DNA of 64,000 nucleotides from Clytia hemisphaerica (GCA_902728285.1 CACVBU010001185.1:124001-188000), one strand, 5' to 3'; positions 46,593-58,799 are shown, counted from the first letter of the stretch. Translations and numbers: made by a program. Notes: generated by a model from the sequence alone, not told the origin.

Positions 46593-49002
46593 ATGAATAG
46601 CAAAGCTGATCATATTGCAATTTTTAAACATATTGGTAGGGCACTGGAAGATTTTCCTTTATTTCATAATGTATGCTTTAAACCAAAACAAGTGCAGTGT
46701 TTGGAGTACATTTTGAATGGTTTCAATGTATTTGCTGTTTTGCCAACAGGGTATGGCAAATCCCTGATATTCCAAATGTTGCCATTTGTGCTATCTGAAA
46801 AGACTCCTGGAAAAAAAAATATTGTGTTGGTTATCACCCCCTTGTCATCAATTGTCAAAGATCAATTAGCTTTCCTCAATGAGAAAGGAGTCAAAGCTGC
46901 TGCTTTGCCAAACAATCTTCATACAAACTTCGGTGTTGACAATGCCCCTAAGCTGTTTCCAGTTGAAGGTGAAAATCAAGTCATCAAACTATCCATTGAA
47001 TTTACTGAACCCTCATTCTCAATCCTTTTTGCTCATCCTGAGCCTTTGTTAAGTCAAAAAGGTAGAGAACTTCTCAAGTCAAAGTCATACCAAGAAAGAA
47101 TAGTTGCCTGTTGTATAGATGAGGCACACATTGTGGAAATGTGGTAAGTCTATACCGTAACTTGGTCTAATGTCGACATCCCTCCTCTAAATTTGACACC
47201 CTTTACTAGAGCTGAAAAATTAAGAAAGGTCAAAGCTATTTTATTTGCTTAGTGGTAAGGGAGGATAAATCTTTTTTCAATCACCAATTCCGACTTTTAA
47301 ATTATTCCTATCTCTAAAGAAGGGTGTCGAGATTAGAAGACGGATGTCGAGATTAGACCAAATTACGGGTGGGAAATTCTTTTATAATATAAGGCAATAA
47401 ATAGAATAGGACTACAACTTTGAATAGGTTTTACAAAGTATAGTTTTTACTTACTCTTAGGTGCCAAATAAACGGGGGGGGGGGGTTTCGAATAAATAGG
47501 GGGGTTGGAAAAATTTTTCAAATTAAATAAACAGGGGGAACCTAATTACCGAGGGGGGGTTGGAAAATGGACCTTTAAAAACCCTAAAAAGGGTCAAAAT
47601 AGACTAAAATAAATTTAGGCTTTTTAGAGTAAAACAAAGAATTTTCATTTTTGTAGCTGGGAATTTTTTCAAGAATTAATAAATTGGGGGGTCCTAATAA
47701 GGTCCGGGGGGTTGGAAAAAATTGAAAAATTAACAAGCGGGGTGGGGGGCGTTTATTTGGCACCTAAGAGTAGAGCTTGAAAAGGTTTTTTTGTGAAGTG
47801 TTGAAGCGTTTTGTATAAGATGTCATTATTTACATAATAATAGTAATGAAATAATTGTTTTAAAAAAAACATGATAACACTCAGTCTCTGTATTACGTTC
47901 CATCAACTTCTTACACAAATCAGGGGCAGAGATTTCAGAACAGAATTTTCAGAATTAGCTGTCATAAAGACATTGATTCCTGACATACCATTTGTGGCTG
48001 TGACAGCAACTTGCACAAAATCCAATGTCAAAAAGCTCAGCAATGATCTTTGCATGAGTCCTAACTTAAAAACGGTCTATGAAAATCCAAACAGAAGCAA
48101 CATTTACCTTTCATTGAAAACAAGGAGACCAACAAAGGAGGGATTTCAAGGACTTGTGGCAATCTTAGACCCAATTGCTAAGGAGCTCTTGAAAAAACAA
48201 GAACAATACCCAATCACCGTTATCTACATGCAACTTCAATTTTGTGGAAAAGCATATTCCCATTTTGAAAAAGTAATTGGTGAGAAACAATATGTAGGTG
48301 GAGTCATATCACCTGAAAGCCGTTTGTTCAATCAGTTCCATTCTCCATCTACAGGGCTTATGAAGGAGGGGATTTTGGAAGAGATAAAGTCTAATTCTTC
48401 ACGAATCAGGGTCTTGTTTGCCACGACTGCGTTAGGGATGGGTGTAGATGCTCGTGACATTGTCCATGTCATCCATATCGGTCCACCTTCATCAATTGAG
48501 TCATATGTTCAAGAATTTGGTAGGGCAGGACGTTCGAAGGGCAACTCATGGGCAACCCTTTTCTTTAACAAGTCTGACATCGCTGCCAATACTCATTTAA
48601 ATGATGACATGAGGGCCTATTGTACTGAAAAGGGTTGTCTTCGTACTAGACTTATGAACTATTTTTCAGAAAATATTTCAAACCAAAGCAGGTGCTGTTG
48701 CTTTTGTCATCCTGAAAATGACTCAAATTTTGAACTAACCTTGGTAAAACGTAAATCGATCGACTCTGCACAGGTAGAGGAGTTCAAGCAAAAAAAAAGT
48801 AAATAGTTTGATTAAGGAATGGCTAGATAAAATTGATCGTACTGACTTTGGCGAAGACGAAATCACAGTTGATGCAGACAAAGTTATTGCACACATTGAT
48901 AACGTCAGTGAACCTAACGACCTTTTGGATTTGCACATTTCTGATAAACAATGCAGATTTAAAATATACAATCTAGTGGAAGAATATGCACCTAAACTTT
49001 GA
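46593..49002 (+). pseudogene. RecQ-type superfamily 2 DNA helicase, one intron, one frameshift
   Basis: Exon 1, 46593-47143; exon 2, 47924-49002; the GTAAGT..CAG intron is in phase across a Trp codon. SF2 helicases unwind DNA with ATP. Motifs: FKPKQVQCLEY (Q/0 motif), LPTGYGKS (Walker A, residues 50-57), TPLSSIVKDQ (Ia), DEAH (176-179) followed across the junction by the RecQ-style WGRDFR, VTATCT (III), ATTALGMGVD (V), QEFGRAGR (VI), then a Cys cluster CCCFCH. The frame stops at 48806; a second frame from about 48800 continues to 49002 (LIKEWLDKIDRTDF..). The switch sits at a nine-A run, so one base change or a sequencing error explains it. It is about 560 residues in all, shorter than cellular RecQ proteins and without HRDC. 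The start is the first Met before the Q motif. Confidence 0.85.
47453..47770. mobile_element. G-rich TA-flanked MITE inside the helicase intron
   Basis: Inverted ends are CTCTTAGGTGCCAAATAAAC and GTTTATTTGGCACCTAAGAG, flanked by TA. The interior has a 13-G run (47474-47486) and several other G6-G7 runs, so the RNA or plus strand has strong G-quadruplex potential. Confidence 0.8.
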
Positions 49003-51742
49003 TCTCTTGATTAAAAAACAGTTTTGTAATCCTTGAAAATGGATTGTTCTAGTATATAATATTGGTGTAAAAAGACTTTGCGATCATATGAGATTTTTTT
49101 TTTAGTCGAAATCGAACTTTTCTTACTTTGGAACTTTTAAAGTATTTCAGGAATGTTATAAAACTCATTTTATTGATCAGTTTTTTGAGCTTTAGGCTAA
49201 AAATGACTAAAAATGACAAAAAAATTCGGTCTATCAGAATTGAGAGACTATTTTTGTTCAATTTCAGAAACAGCAGCAAAATGTTTTGATATTAAAATCA
49301 CAAGTCAGAAAACCTTTATAGTCAACAGGTCTAGACAAAATTTTTTTAACAGTTTGGATTACATAGAATTCTTTCAACAGTTAACAAAATGTTTTTTAAC
49401 AGTTTGCGATTAATTTTGCAGTAGACTATGCAGTAGAAGCTTTAATTCTTCTTGCAAAAGTTGCGAGATTTTTCTTCATTTGAAAACTTGCTAGTAAAAA
49501 CTTTAATTTAGAAATTTGGATCTTGAATTTGTTTCAGTATGACGTAACTGCTGAATTTAATTTTTTCCTACTATACGTATTATTGTGTTTTATGTACTAA
49601 ATGCTTTTGTTTTTTCTTTGTTACTTTCATAGATGAGAGGCAACTGTTTTCACCACCAGAATTGGCCCATTAATTTATAAAAGTTAAAAGTCATGAAGTT
49701 TGATTACATAATTCTAGTGGAATTTTTTGATTTGCAGACTGCTTTTTTGTGGTTATAGAAATATTTCTTATTCACGGTGAAACATTTCGCTTATTTTTAA
49801 CTAAAGGTACCAGAGAGCTTTTTGGAAGACATGCTTGGGTCAGCCTTGCGTGGATGGTTTCACACCCATATCTCTCTTCAGTTAATTTTATAGTAAATGT
49901 TTCATCATTTTTTAAATGCAAACTTCGGTCTGGGTCTGGTTGAACATGTTCCTACTTGGAGAATTTGAGAAAGTTCAATTCTTTTATTAATCAATCCCTT
50001 TACTTCCTCAGCAATGGAAATCAAGAAGTTAGATCCAACCAATTCTACTCTACATTTTACAATCCTACCATCCCTAGTTGCAGTGGAGGGGAGGGGAGGG
50101 GAGGGAGGGTTTAGCCTTTTCTTTTAGAAATTATGTAATATAATATTTTATAAGTTACCATAATCTTAGCTCTGTAGTCTCAGGGTATTTTTCAAGCACT
50201 TTTTTACCACCGTTATTTGGTGGCAAAAACTCAATTTCAAATTGAGTTTTCAAAATCAATTTTGTGAAGAAAATAATGTGAAAGGTAAATAATCAAAGTA
50301 GAGAAATGACGGTACAAAAACTCGAAGGAAAATCAACTCGATCTATTGCAATGAGTCTAACAAGTAATTTTCGAAGGTTTTCGAAAATTTCAAATTTATC
50401 TTCTTTCACGGTATGAAAATGAGTTTAGTTTATTTATTAGTTCAGAATAAAAGTATTGCTTTTATCAAAAAAGTAAGGATTAACACCAATGGAACATACA
50501 CATCAAACTCCTCCAAAACATTTCAAAATAAAGGTTGTCTTTTCATAATCAAGTTAAAATTTTTAGGCTATTAAGATGCATGAAAACACCTACTTAGGAC
50601 GTTTAGAGAGGGCAAAAATTTCCTTCGTCGCCCAACCATGTTGGGCGACATTTAATACCACTGGTGCATTGAAACTCAAATTTTCAGACCAAAGCTGGAT
50701 TTTTGTAAGGAAAAGTAACTTACCTTGAAAAGAAAATACCCTTGGTTAGTGCACAAAAAATAAGCATTTGAATATTCTAAATTTTGATATGAACCCTGGC
50801 ATTGAATACTAAACATGTAAATCTATTTAAATCAGCAAAAACCAACGTTTGCCTGCACAAAGCAAATACCTAACACGGGGTTTAGTATCTAAACATTTTA
50901 CACCAAGATCAACAAGAAAATAGTTATAAGGTGTATGTTTTCAAATTGAAGGTTTGTTCCAGAAATATTGAACATATCATTGTCTCCTCAGAGGTCACAG
51001 CCCCCCAGAAAAAAATCCAAAAAAATTAGCTGGGGAGGGGTAAATCCTTCCAAACAGCCAAAAATGGCAAAAATATTCAGCTCCTCCCTTTTTGGAACTT
51101 TTTAAAAATCTCTAGCTCCCCCAGCATAAGATGGAGGCTGACACTATGTAGCTAGTTTATTACCATCTTCAATTCCAAAGAGTTTTTATTTCTATTGACC
51201 AATCCATATACAAATTTGTTAAAAATTCATACATGAAGAGATAATAGATTTGCAAACTAAAAGAAATTGAAGTGAATAAAATGAAATGGAAAATGGATAA
51301 AGAGCAATGATTGAATATCGAACTTCAGACTAATTTCACTATATGGAAAACAATAAAATCTGTACTGTTTTTATATCATTTTGACGAGTAATAATGAAAA
51401 TAATGGACTATACAATACATTATATACCATATTGTACAACTTAGCAGATAAAACACAATGTATACAATAAAATATACTACTACCACTGTTTGAACCCTCA
51501 ATGAAGGACACAAATTGAACTTAATTAAATTGAACTAAATTAAATTGAAGAGATTTGAATCAAGTAAGAATTAAAGTTTCTATGCAGTTAAAACTGTAGT
51601 CCAAAAATAATTTTTAAAACTTTTGACATTGAAAAAAAGGACACACAGTGAAGTGATAATATCAAAAAAACCTCAATAAGATTTTCAAAAAACCAATTCT
51701 TAGCTACAAACATCAGAGAAACAAAAATATCAGTACAAACAC
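49003..51742. other. Non-coding stretch between helicase and DUF6589 gene
   Basis: No protein-coding segment recognised. The convergent 3' ends of the helicase (+) and the DUF6589 gene (-) face each other across it. It contains a G-rich tract at 50079, and a GGGGAGGGG / CTCCCCC pair near 51030-51125. Confidence 0.6.
50079..50107 (+). other. G-quadruplex-capable tract
   Basis: Five consecutive runs of three to four G separated by single A (AGGGGAGGGGAGGGGAGGG), which fits the classical G-quadruplex pattern on the plus strand. No function is assigned. Confidence 0.7.
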
Positions 51743-54700
51743 TTACTCCTCAAAATCTACTGAATCATATGCATGCGACCAATTCAGTTTATTTCTTTCT
51801 AACCATGAATGAAACTGTAAAACGTTCAAATACTTATGAGGCATCCTTTTCATGTCAGGAAAACTGTTGAAGTGTCGTTTACGATAGGTAAAAGGTGTTA
51901 ATTTGATTAAATCTGATAAGATTTCTTTTTCATCGTCAAGTGAATCTCTGACTGTGTGCGATGAGGAACCGTGTTTCAGGCCAATAGAAATATCATAATG
52001 CTCTTTCATTTCCCTGATACCATTGGTAGCTTTTGAAATTTTCTGAATCGTGTGTATTGACTTATTTGCTCCCATGCGTTTGACGATCTTTTTACTCAAA
52101 CCATTGCAGATCTCTTGGGCGAGATCATCTTCAATGTTATTTCCTTTTCCACCACGCCAATTAACTGTGAATCCCCATTTGAATTCTTCAGACAAACGTG
52201 GGTGTTAGAGTACACTCTATTTGTGCGATTGATGTGAACATCTCCATTGCATATTTTGATTTTGAATTGAACGCCTGGAATACAACAAGAAGCATTTTTT
52301 GGTTATTAAATTCATATCACCATTGCCTTCTTAGCCAATTCACTGTGAATCCCCATTTGAATTCTTCAGACAAACGTGTGTTAGAGTACACTCTATTTGT
52401 GCGATGATGTGAACATCTCCATTGCATATTTCGATTTTGAATTGAACGCCTGGAATACACAAGAAGCATTTTTGGTTGATTAAATTCATATCACCATTGC
52501 CTTCTTGACAGAGTCTTTCATCTGAAGGATAAGTATGTGAGAAAAATCGTCATCAGCCCATAGTTTTGAACAAAATCATCTGCATGGTCGTTGTCATAAT
52601 TTCTCTGTAAACAAAGGTTTTTACAACTCATCCAATTTGGGGAGTAGATATGCTCGTTTCTTCATCTGTTGCCCTTGTCAAGGTTTTCAGGAAAATCAGC
52701 AGGAGTGTCATTGGTGTCTCATGCCAAAGAATTCCAGAGCTGCAACAACCAAGTAACACTTTCCCACCCTTATGAAACAATTCTTAGATCCTTCGTCTAT
52801 CACAACCTTTGCTGCTGTTACGTTTTTTCGGTTGAGCTTTTCCTGAAATATTTCAAGGTACCAGATTCGTTTACTGATGCTGCGTCATAAAGGTGGTTGT
52901 ATGAATATTGCAGGAGGGACGCTTTGGTATGCCACATGACAGGTTTAAATGGTGAGCAATGTTCCAGTCTGTCGGTTGGGGTATGACTACCTTTCAGCAG
53001 ATCTTTTGCCCCAGAAAAACGCACTCTTGTAAGTTGGTCTCCAGAGAAAATAATCTTGTGGTCTTTCATTGGGTCGTCCTTTGAAAAGACCACTTGCGCA
53101 TGTGGTTGACCAGAGCCAGCTTTGTTGGAATGTAGCTGCTCTTGAGTGTCAATATCTGGAATTTCATCGACGAGACCAGCTTTTTGGTTTAGCTCCCAAA
53201 TCCACTTCTCATAAGTACGTAAGATTTTAACACAATCTTGGTACTTCCTTTCATCACCATCAATTTGGGAAAGTGAAGCAAATCATAGACTTTTTTGCTC
53301 ATTTCTTCTGAATACTTGTGTGAGATGTGTTCATCGCATATACTTTTGAAGACTGAAAACTTGGGAAGAAATTCAATGAGAATGCGAAGAACCAGGATCT
53401 GACTGGTTTCATTGTATCTGTCATATTCGTCCTTGTTAACCAATAACTTCTTGATATCCAAATCCTCAATTTTACCAATAGGCTCATTGGGTGATGTTAA
53501 GGAGACACGACTTTCGATCAAATTTGATGCAAACAGTTGTAAACTTTATTTGAGCATTTTTCCTCATGTGAGATAAGAGAATCTTCATGTCCCAGTTGTC
53601 ACCAGTACCACGTAGAGTGGCCTCTTTGAGAAGTGCTGCCACACAACGGTCCATGAAGTGGTCCCCCAAAAGCTTAAAGATTTTGTCGCGGCTTAAGTAA
53701 GATAAGCATATACCAAGTTTCTCAAGGCGGCCTTGAAACTAAGATAAATAAGTATGATTTGAGAGTTTTCTAAGTCACACTTTTCATAAAGACTGAAAAA
53801 CTAGACATAAAAAAGGAAATAGAAAATGGTAAACAAAAAAGCCTCAACAATTAGGTTGACAGCGCGTTTCAATCAAAAGCGAAAAAAGAGGTTGAGTAAA
53901 TTACAATATTCTGCAATATTATATACAAAACTTGCTAATTTTGATAATTTTCTTAAATCATTGAATCAAATATCAAATTACATCCCTGTACAAGTAAGTG
54001 AAGCTAATTTGCAAGGATTTATTTTCTATCATTTTCTATTTCCTTTTTATATAAACGCGCTGTAGAAAGTAGAGTAGATAGCTTTCCCCAACAAAAAAAT
54101 ATGACAGTTTAATTTAGAGGTGATGAATCTAGATCAAAATCTACTGCTTCAGATCTCAAGGTCAAAAAATGTTTTGGTCTGAAAGTTTTAATTCTTCTCA
54201 AACTGTGAAAATTTCCATGTTGAGATGGTCATCATTAACTCCATAGAAGACCTTCAATTTCAGGCCAATAATTGTGACTCCTAAGTTATTTTGGATGTAA
54301 CGAGAAATGCTAATTTTACTGACTTGTTATTCAAGCATCAACAAACTGTTAGTTGTCAATGGAGCAGTAGAGGGCACTGGTTATTATTAATATTAAACTA
54401 TAAAACAGGTAAAATAAAATGAAATTACCTTCTTACTACATCCACCTTCTATGACAAGAACAGTCATGATGCGTTTCAGGTATGTCAATTGATTCCAACG
54501 TGAGCTCATTACTATGCTGTAAATCAAGGACAGTTTTGGTGTCAATGTTTTCAAATCCACAGATTTACTGGAAGCCATCACTTGCAATATGGTGGTTAAA
54601 AATGGAAAATGTGTCTTCATTTCATTATAAATGGCTCCAAAGTCCAATTGAGTGAGATCTTCATACGATTTCTTGAATAAAACAGACTCACTGTTTTTTT

Positions 54701-55210
54701 TGCAAAGTGTTCCCACTTTCTGATTTATCGAGGATACAATCTTCTCCTTGATGCGTTGCAAGATGCTCGGACAATAGTTGAATATAAATTCGGATGTTTG
54801 ATCAGATGAGGAATTATCGTGTTTTTGAAGAGCAGCAAGGAAAAAGCCCAATGGTACCAGATTTTCGTCAACACTTTTTGATTCTTTAGCAGCAGGAGGA
54901 TCATCAAATTTTAATTTTTTCTTTGTTTGCTTTGAAGATGATGGAGAGTCTCTGAAGCATCGTTTTGACTTTGTAAACTTTTCCTGTGTTTGTTGGCATT
55001 TTCCCTTAAATGTCTGAACTTTTTCTAAGAAGGACTCACATGTTCGACAGATTGTAGTAACAACAAAATCTTGGAAGATAGTTGCTTTGATTTTCCACTT
55101 TTTGATAAAACTTGTTGCAATTGCCGCTTTCCATCTCCACATAGTCTGCATCCATTAATCTTTTCACCAATATCATACAACTTTCTTGGTGTAGCACTTT
55201 CATTTTCCAT
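51743..55210 (-). pseudogene. DUF6589-type transposon protein with N-terminal zinc finger, multiply frameshifted
   Basis: N-terminus: MENESATPRKLYDIGEK, then CRLCGDGK and, in a shifted frame, CRTCESFLEKV, a C2/C2 zinc-binding layout as in ZAD-like fingers. Next come the segment RWNQLTYLKRIMTVL and a donor at GGCSKK (54427). The exon from about 53739 gives RLEKLGICLSYLSRDKI, GTGDNWDMKILLSHMRKNA (the DUF6589-type GDN core), IGKIEDLDIKKLL, then [43 protein letters not shown], and NWRGGKGNNIEDDL up to the stop at 51743. The order follows full-length relatives that are multicopy in cnidarian and other invertebrate genomes. Frames change near 55090, 53560, 53260 and 52840, and a 178-bp tandem duplication sits at 52157. 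The biochemical role is unknown; it may be the transposase of the element. Confidence 0.75.
52157..52506 (-). repeat. 178-bp tandem duplication inside the DUF6589 gene
   Basis: Copies start at 52157 and 52335 with CCAATTAACTGTGAATCCCC and CCAATTCACTGTGAATCCCC. They differ by single-base indels in short runs (GTGGGTG/GTGTG, ACAACAAG/ACACAAG, TTTTTTGG/TTTTTGG). The duplication breaks the reading frame. Confidence 0.88.
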
Positions 55211-55629
55211 GATGATCCATCATTTGATTTCCAAAATTGTAAGCTGCCATTTCACATCACACACTGGCTTTTACAAAACTGACTGAATATTCTCATTTCT
55301 AACAACAGCTTTTATATTAACTATTCCTGTCTCCTTCCTAACAGGTGTCTACATTTTCTTCAGATAAACTGTCTCTCAAAAAATATCTGTGACCTGGGGA
55401 CCTGCTGGCTGTGACTATATATAATACCCTCCTTTTTGTTTCATCAATAAAAAACAATACAAAAATATTATCCTAATATATTAAAATATATAAAATATAG
55501 TTGATTTCTAAACAACTGTTGAATGCGTAAGCAAGAAACTTTAAGTATTGAAAAGAAATACAACGTTTCTTAATCTTTATGTAAAATATATATTATATAA
55601 AAAAGGTCAAAACAGATGAAACCCTTATT

Positions 55630-57701
55630 TCTCAAAATGCCAAAGAATGCCACAGTATAACATAAGAAAAGCTTCCGTCAATTTGATAAGAATCGCATAC
55701 GGAAAGGAATCCTCAAATTTAAATTCTAAGTTGAAAAAGATAGCCTTCAAGCTCCATGCTCTTTGTTAAAAAATTTCATAGCATAATAAAGTAGTTGTAC
55801 CTTTCCGAATCCGCTGAATACACTTGTTGAATCACATCTATTGATTTCATGAAGAGCTGGTAGAATCTCTCGGAGATTTTTGTCTATACTGTTCCTCTTC
55901 AGATCAAACAATTTCGTTTTCGTTGATGTTCCGATTTCCAAGTATAGAGACGATTGGAGCAAATTCTGGTAGTATATTGACAGCACAGCAACATCTGAAT
56001 CGACAGTAACGATTTTGATGTTTTGAAACCCACATCTAGCTGCATGTCCAGCACACAAAAACATTTTTGTGTCCGCTTCTTCGTGTTGACTAGATAGCTC
56101 CGGGACTGCTTTCCTTTCAATTTTATTGGTGCTGGTTAGGTTGATTGAATAAGCACGGTCTTCAATCGTGACAAAAAGCTTTTTTTTAAGGAGTATGATA
56201 GCAAGTTTGTTAGACGTCCAATCGTTGACCAGAAACTTGATCAGCTTTATCTTGCTTTCTGCACTCCGTAAATACTGCTTGAATTGTTTGGGCTTCTTTT
56301 GATCTCGCCGTTGAGCTGTCACGCGGATTGTGCCGATTGAAGATCGCTTGGTTAGTTCCATTGATTTGATCGAATTTTGAAGATACTGGTCCGTCACAAA
56401 GTATACTTGTTTAGCTGTTCCGGATAAAACTTTCTTCAGAAGATAGTCAGAAACTTGCCCAAATGTCTTCAGAGTTTTCGGTAGCTTTTGCAGCAAGACC
56501 ATTCCATCGAATATCACAGAATACTCTGAAGGAACAGACGAAACAGTGGGGATATCAGCAATCAATGAATTAAATAAGTTGGCCTTGTTGTTCTTGACAA
56601 GAGTTCCGTTCGGTTCGGACAGTGAGAGAGGGACAGAGCAGAGCTCGAAATTGAGCACCATTCTCAGGTCGATGGATATGCTACTATGTACGACGACTGA
56701 ACGGGAAAATGTATTTCCGTCTGCTTTGATAGTGATGATTTGGTCGTTGACTTTATGCTGCGTGTTTTGAAAATTGAGCTGAAGGTCTTCAGGTTGTTTC
56801 GTTTTATTAGGTCGTGTAATTTGATTTTGGACGATTGAATTCTTTCCGCAACGAATCTTTTCAGCTGTTTTTCACCAACATCTGCTACAGTGAGAAGAAT
56901 GTTTGTAATATCGTCTGAGGCTACCACGCCGGACGAGAGACCGATCAGCTTTTTGCTTTTTACAAAAGGATTGTTGCGTGCAGAAATCATATCGATGCAC
57001 TTGATGATGTCTTCATTGTCACGAGATTGCATCGTTTTGTTTAAATCTTTCGGTTTTGAGGTGGCAATTTCAATATCAAGACTCTCCTTCAAGTCAGCTG
57101 AAATCTCTTTGGCGATATGGCATGTTAAGATCCATCGTTGGACTGTATTCCCTGAAGTACTGAAACTAATGATGCCACCAGGTCCTTTCTGATCCTTGTT
57201 TATTGTTTGCTCAATAACTTGGTCAGGTGGTAGCATATTGAAAGAGCCTGCAGTACGTTTGCACACGAAATTTCCTTCCATGAACTCCTTCAATATTTCC
57301 GGGTGTGTTTTTGAGAGGTTTTGTTGACTTGACCAACAATATGTGAAATGGCGAGCATAGTTGATGTGATCATATGCATGAAACCACTTCAGCATACTTT
57401 CTGATGATGATAGATGAAGATTCCAATGAACCGTGCGCATTGACTTTATGTAAGTTAATAAAGTTTGACTCATACCGATAAAGCTTTGCCAAAATTGTGC
57501 CATTGGTCCTAGATCACCGTGATTGATCGAAGCTTCGAATATCTGAAACAACTTTTCATTCTGCTTTTCCAAAAACATGTGAAAATCGCTTGACTCAAAC
57601 ACCTCAGTCAGCCTGACGGTTGCTTTGTTCTCCTCGAGCCAGTTCTCAAACGCCTCGAACTTTAATCGTTGTAAAGCCTCGTGCATGATTTTTATATTCA
57701 T
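55630..57701 (-). pseudogene. XPG/PIN-like nuclease transposon protein, N-terminal part, one frameshift
   Basis: The first frame, 57701-56664, carries the family block GDLGPMAQFWQSFIGM, WFHAYDHINYARHFTYCW, FVCKRTAGSFNMLPPDQVIE and KLHDLIKRNNLKTFSS. The second, open from 56760 and with an ATG at 56661 reading to 55747, carries DQIITIKADGNTFSR, VIFDGMVLLQKL (Asp52), HEEADTKMF (193-201), DSDVAVL (221-227) and CDSTSVFSGFGK. The acidic motifs fit an XPG/FEN-like metal-dependent nuclease fold; that is inference from motif order. The two frames overlap around 56700-56790, so one indel there splits one protein. A likely next exon at about 55630-55719 reads FEDSFPYAI..LMLYCG. The expected Cys-rich end is found only at 45 kb. 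A CCAAT-like AGCCAATC lies about 240 bp upstream of the start. Confidence 0.75.
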
Positions 57702-58072
57702 TTTCTATTGTAGTTAAGTATCGTGAGGATAATACATAAAACATACGTCACATTTGGCGTCTAAACATACAGTTTAACGTTATTTTAGTCACATCACATA
57801 GGACGCATCTGCGATGCTCTCTTAGCCTTCCTTCACACTCACTCTAGACTGTGTCGGCATGACATAATGAATTTGTCTGATTTTAAGATCATAAAATTAA
57901 AATCAAAATTATTATCCTAATAACGGTTGAAAACATAGCCAATCAAATTTTGTTATTCTTTTACTGGTGACACTTTCTTAGAGAAAGCGAAAGTTCCGAA
58001 ATTTGTTATTTATTTCAGTAAGTGAAGACAGCGCTAAATTCGAATTTCCCACTGTAAATCTTTTGAGGCAGA

Positions 58073-58118
58073 AACCCGCCCTGTATACATCAGATTATAG
58101 AAATACAGGACGGTTTTC
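58073..58118. repeat. Hairpin CCGCCCTGTAT / ATACAGGACGG
   Basis: Near-perfect 11-bp arms lie about 370 bp upstream of the XPG-like gene start. It could be a subterminal hairpin of the composite transposon, but no partner was found at the left side. Confidence 0.4.
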
Positions 58119-58481
58119 CCGTCTGGCTTAGAGCTGTGCTTAGCATTATACTTAATTTTTTTCCCAAGTGTGTTTATTAGCGTTACCTATTAAAAAAGTG
58201 TACAACAACAATAACTTTTAACAATAACAAAAAAATTACTTCCAAGAATCCTGCTTACGTCATTATTCGCTTATTCACACCACTTATGCCACATAAAAGT
58301 TACCTTATGTGACAAGGATATTGTGTGCCAAGTTTCATCGAAAAAGATCCACTATATCAAAAGTTAAGGGGTGGTAAAGGAAAAGCCTCCTCACCCTAGT
58401 TCTGAATCGCCCCTAAAAGCCTAGGTTGAGAGAAGCTAAAAATTTTTTAAAAAACTGGCAAAGCAATTAAAATTCAGCAGA

Positions 58482-58799
58482 GGAAAAACCTGGAGGGGAG
58501 CCTCCTTTGGAACCAAGAACAAGGAATATTTTAACTGCATCTTGCAAAGTCCAGTGGCATCACTCAAAGCAGTATGTTACTCCCCGAAGAAGCACAAGCT
58601 TATGAGTGATGTCTGTGAATCCAAACCACATGTAAAGATTACAAATCTGCAATCTGACATTAACAACAATGATATCATTGTGAAAGATACTTCAGAGATC
58701 ATTATTTCCAAACCAAGAAAGTCGTTTCAACCAGATTACCGTCTGTCTTCAGATACCGTACGCTGTACCAGAGTGTATCTCACGATTATCGTAGCGTAG
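58482..58799 (+). CDS. Hypothetical protein segment (possible exon)
   Basis: An open frame of about 105 codons including ILQSPVASLKAVCYSPKKH, KPHVKITNLQSDINNND and IIVKDTSEIIISKP. The pattern (YSP.K...... KP.VKITN, then a short basic-acidic strand run) is reminiscent of OB-fold segments of replication protein A-like proteins in transposon-related multigene families, but I cannot confirm this. There is no convincing start (first ATG at 58542) or splice site. It lies between the composite transposon and the truncated BEL element. Confidence 0.3.
   Translation, partial: GKTWRGASFGTKNKEYFNCILQSPVASLKAVCYSPKKHKLMSDVCESKPHVKITNLQSDINNNDIIVKDTSEIIISKPRKSFQPDYRLSSDTVRCTRVYLTIIVA

Larger units (their letters stand above)
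44700..58150. mobile_element. Composite Academ-like DNA transposon (helicase, DUF6589 protein, XPG-like/CXC protein)
   Basis: Three gene families that recur as multicopy elements in marine invertebrate genomes lie together: a RecQ-type helicase on the plus strand, and a DUF6589-type protein and an XPG-like nuclease with a CXC C-terminus on the minus strand. The Academ superfamily is known for XPG-like nuclease or helicase genes associated with its transposase, so I assign the block there by inference. I could not find matching terminal inverted repeats, so the limits are only the outermost coding exons plus short flanks. Several younger MITEs (46207, 47453) are inserted. Confidence 0.55.
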
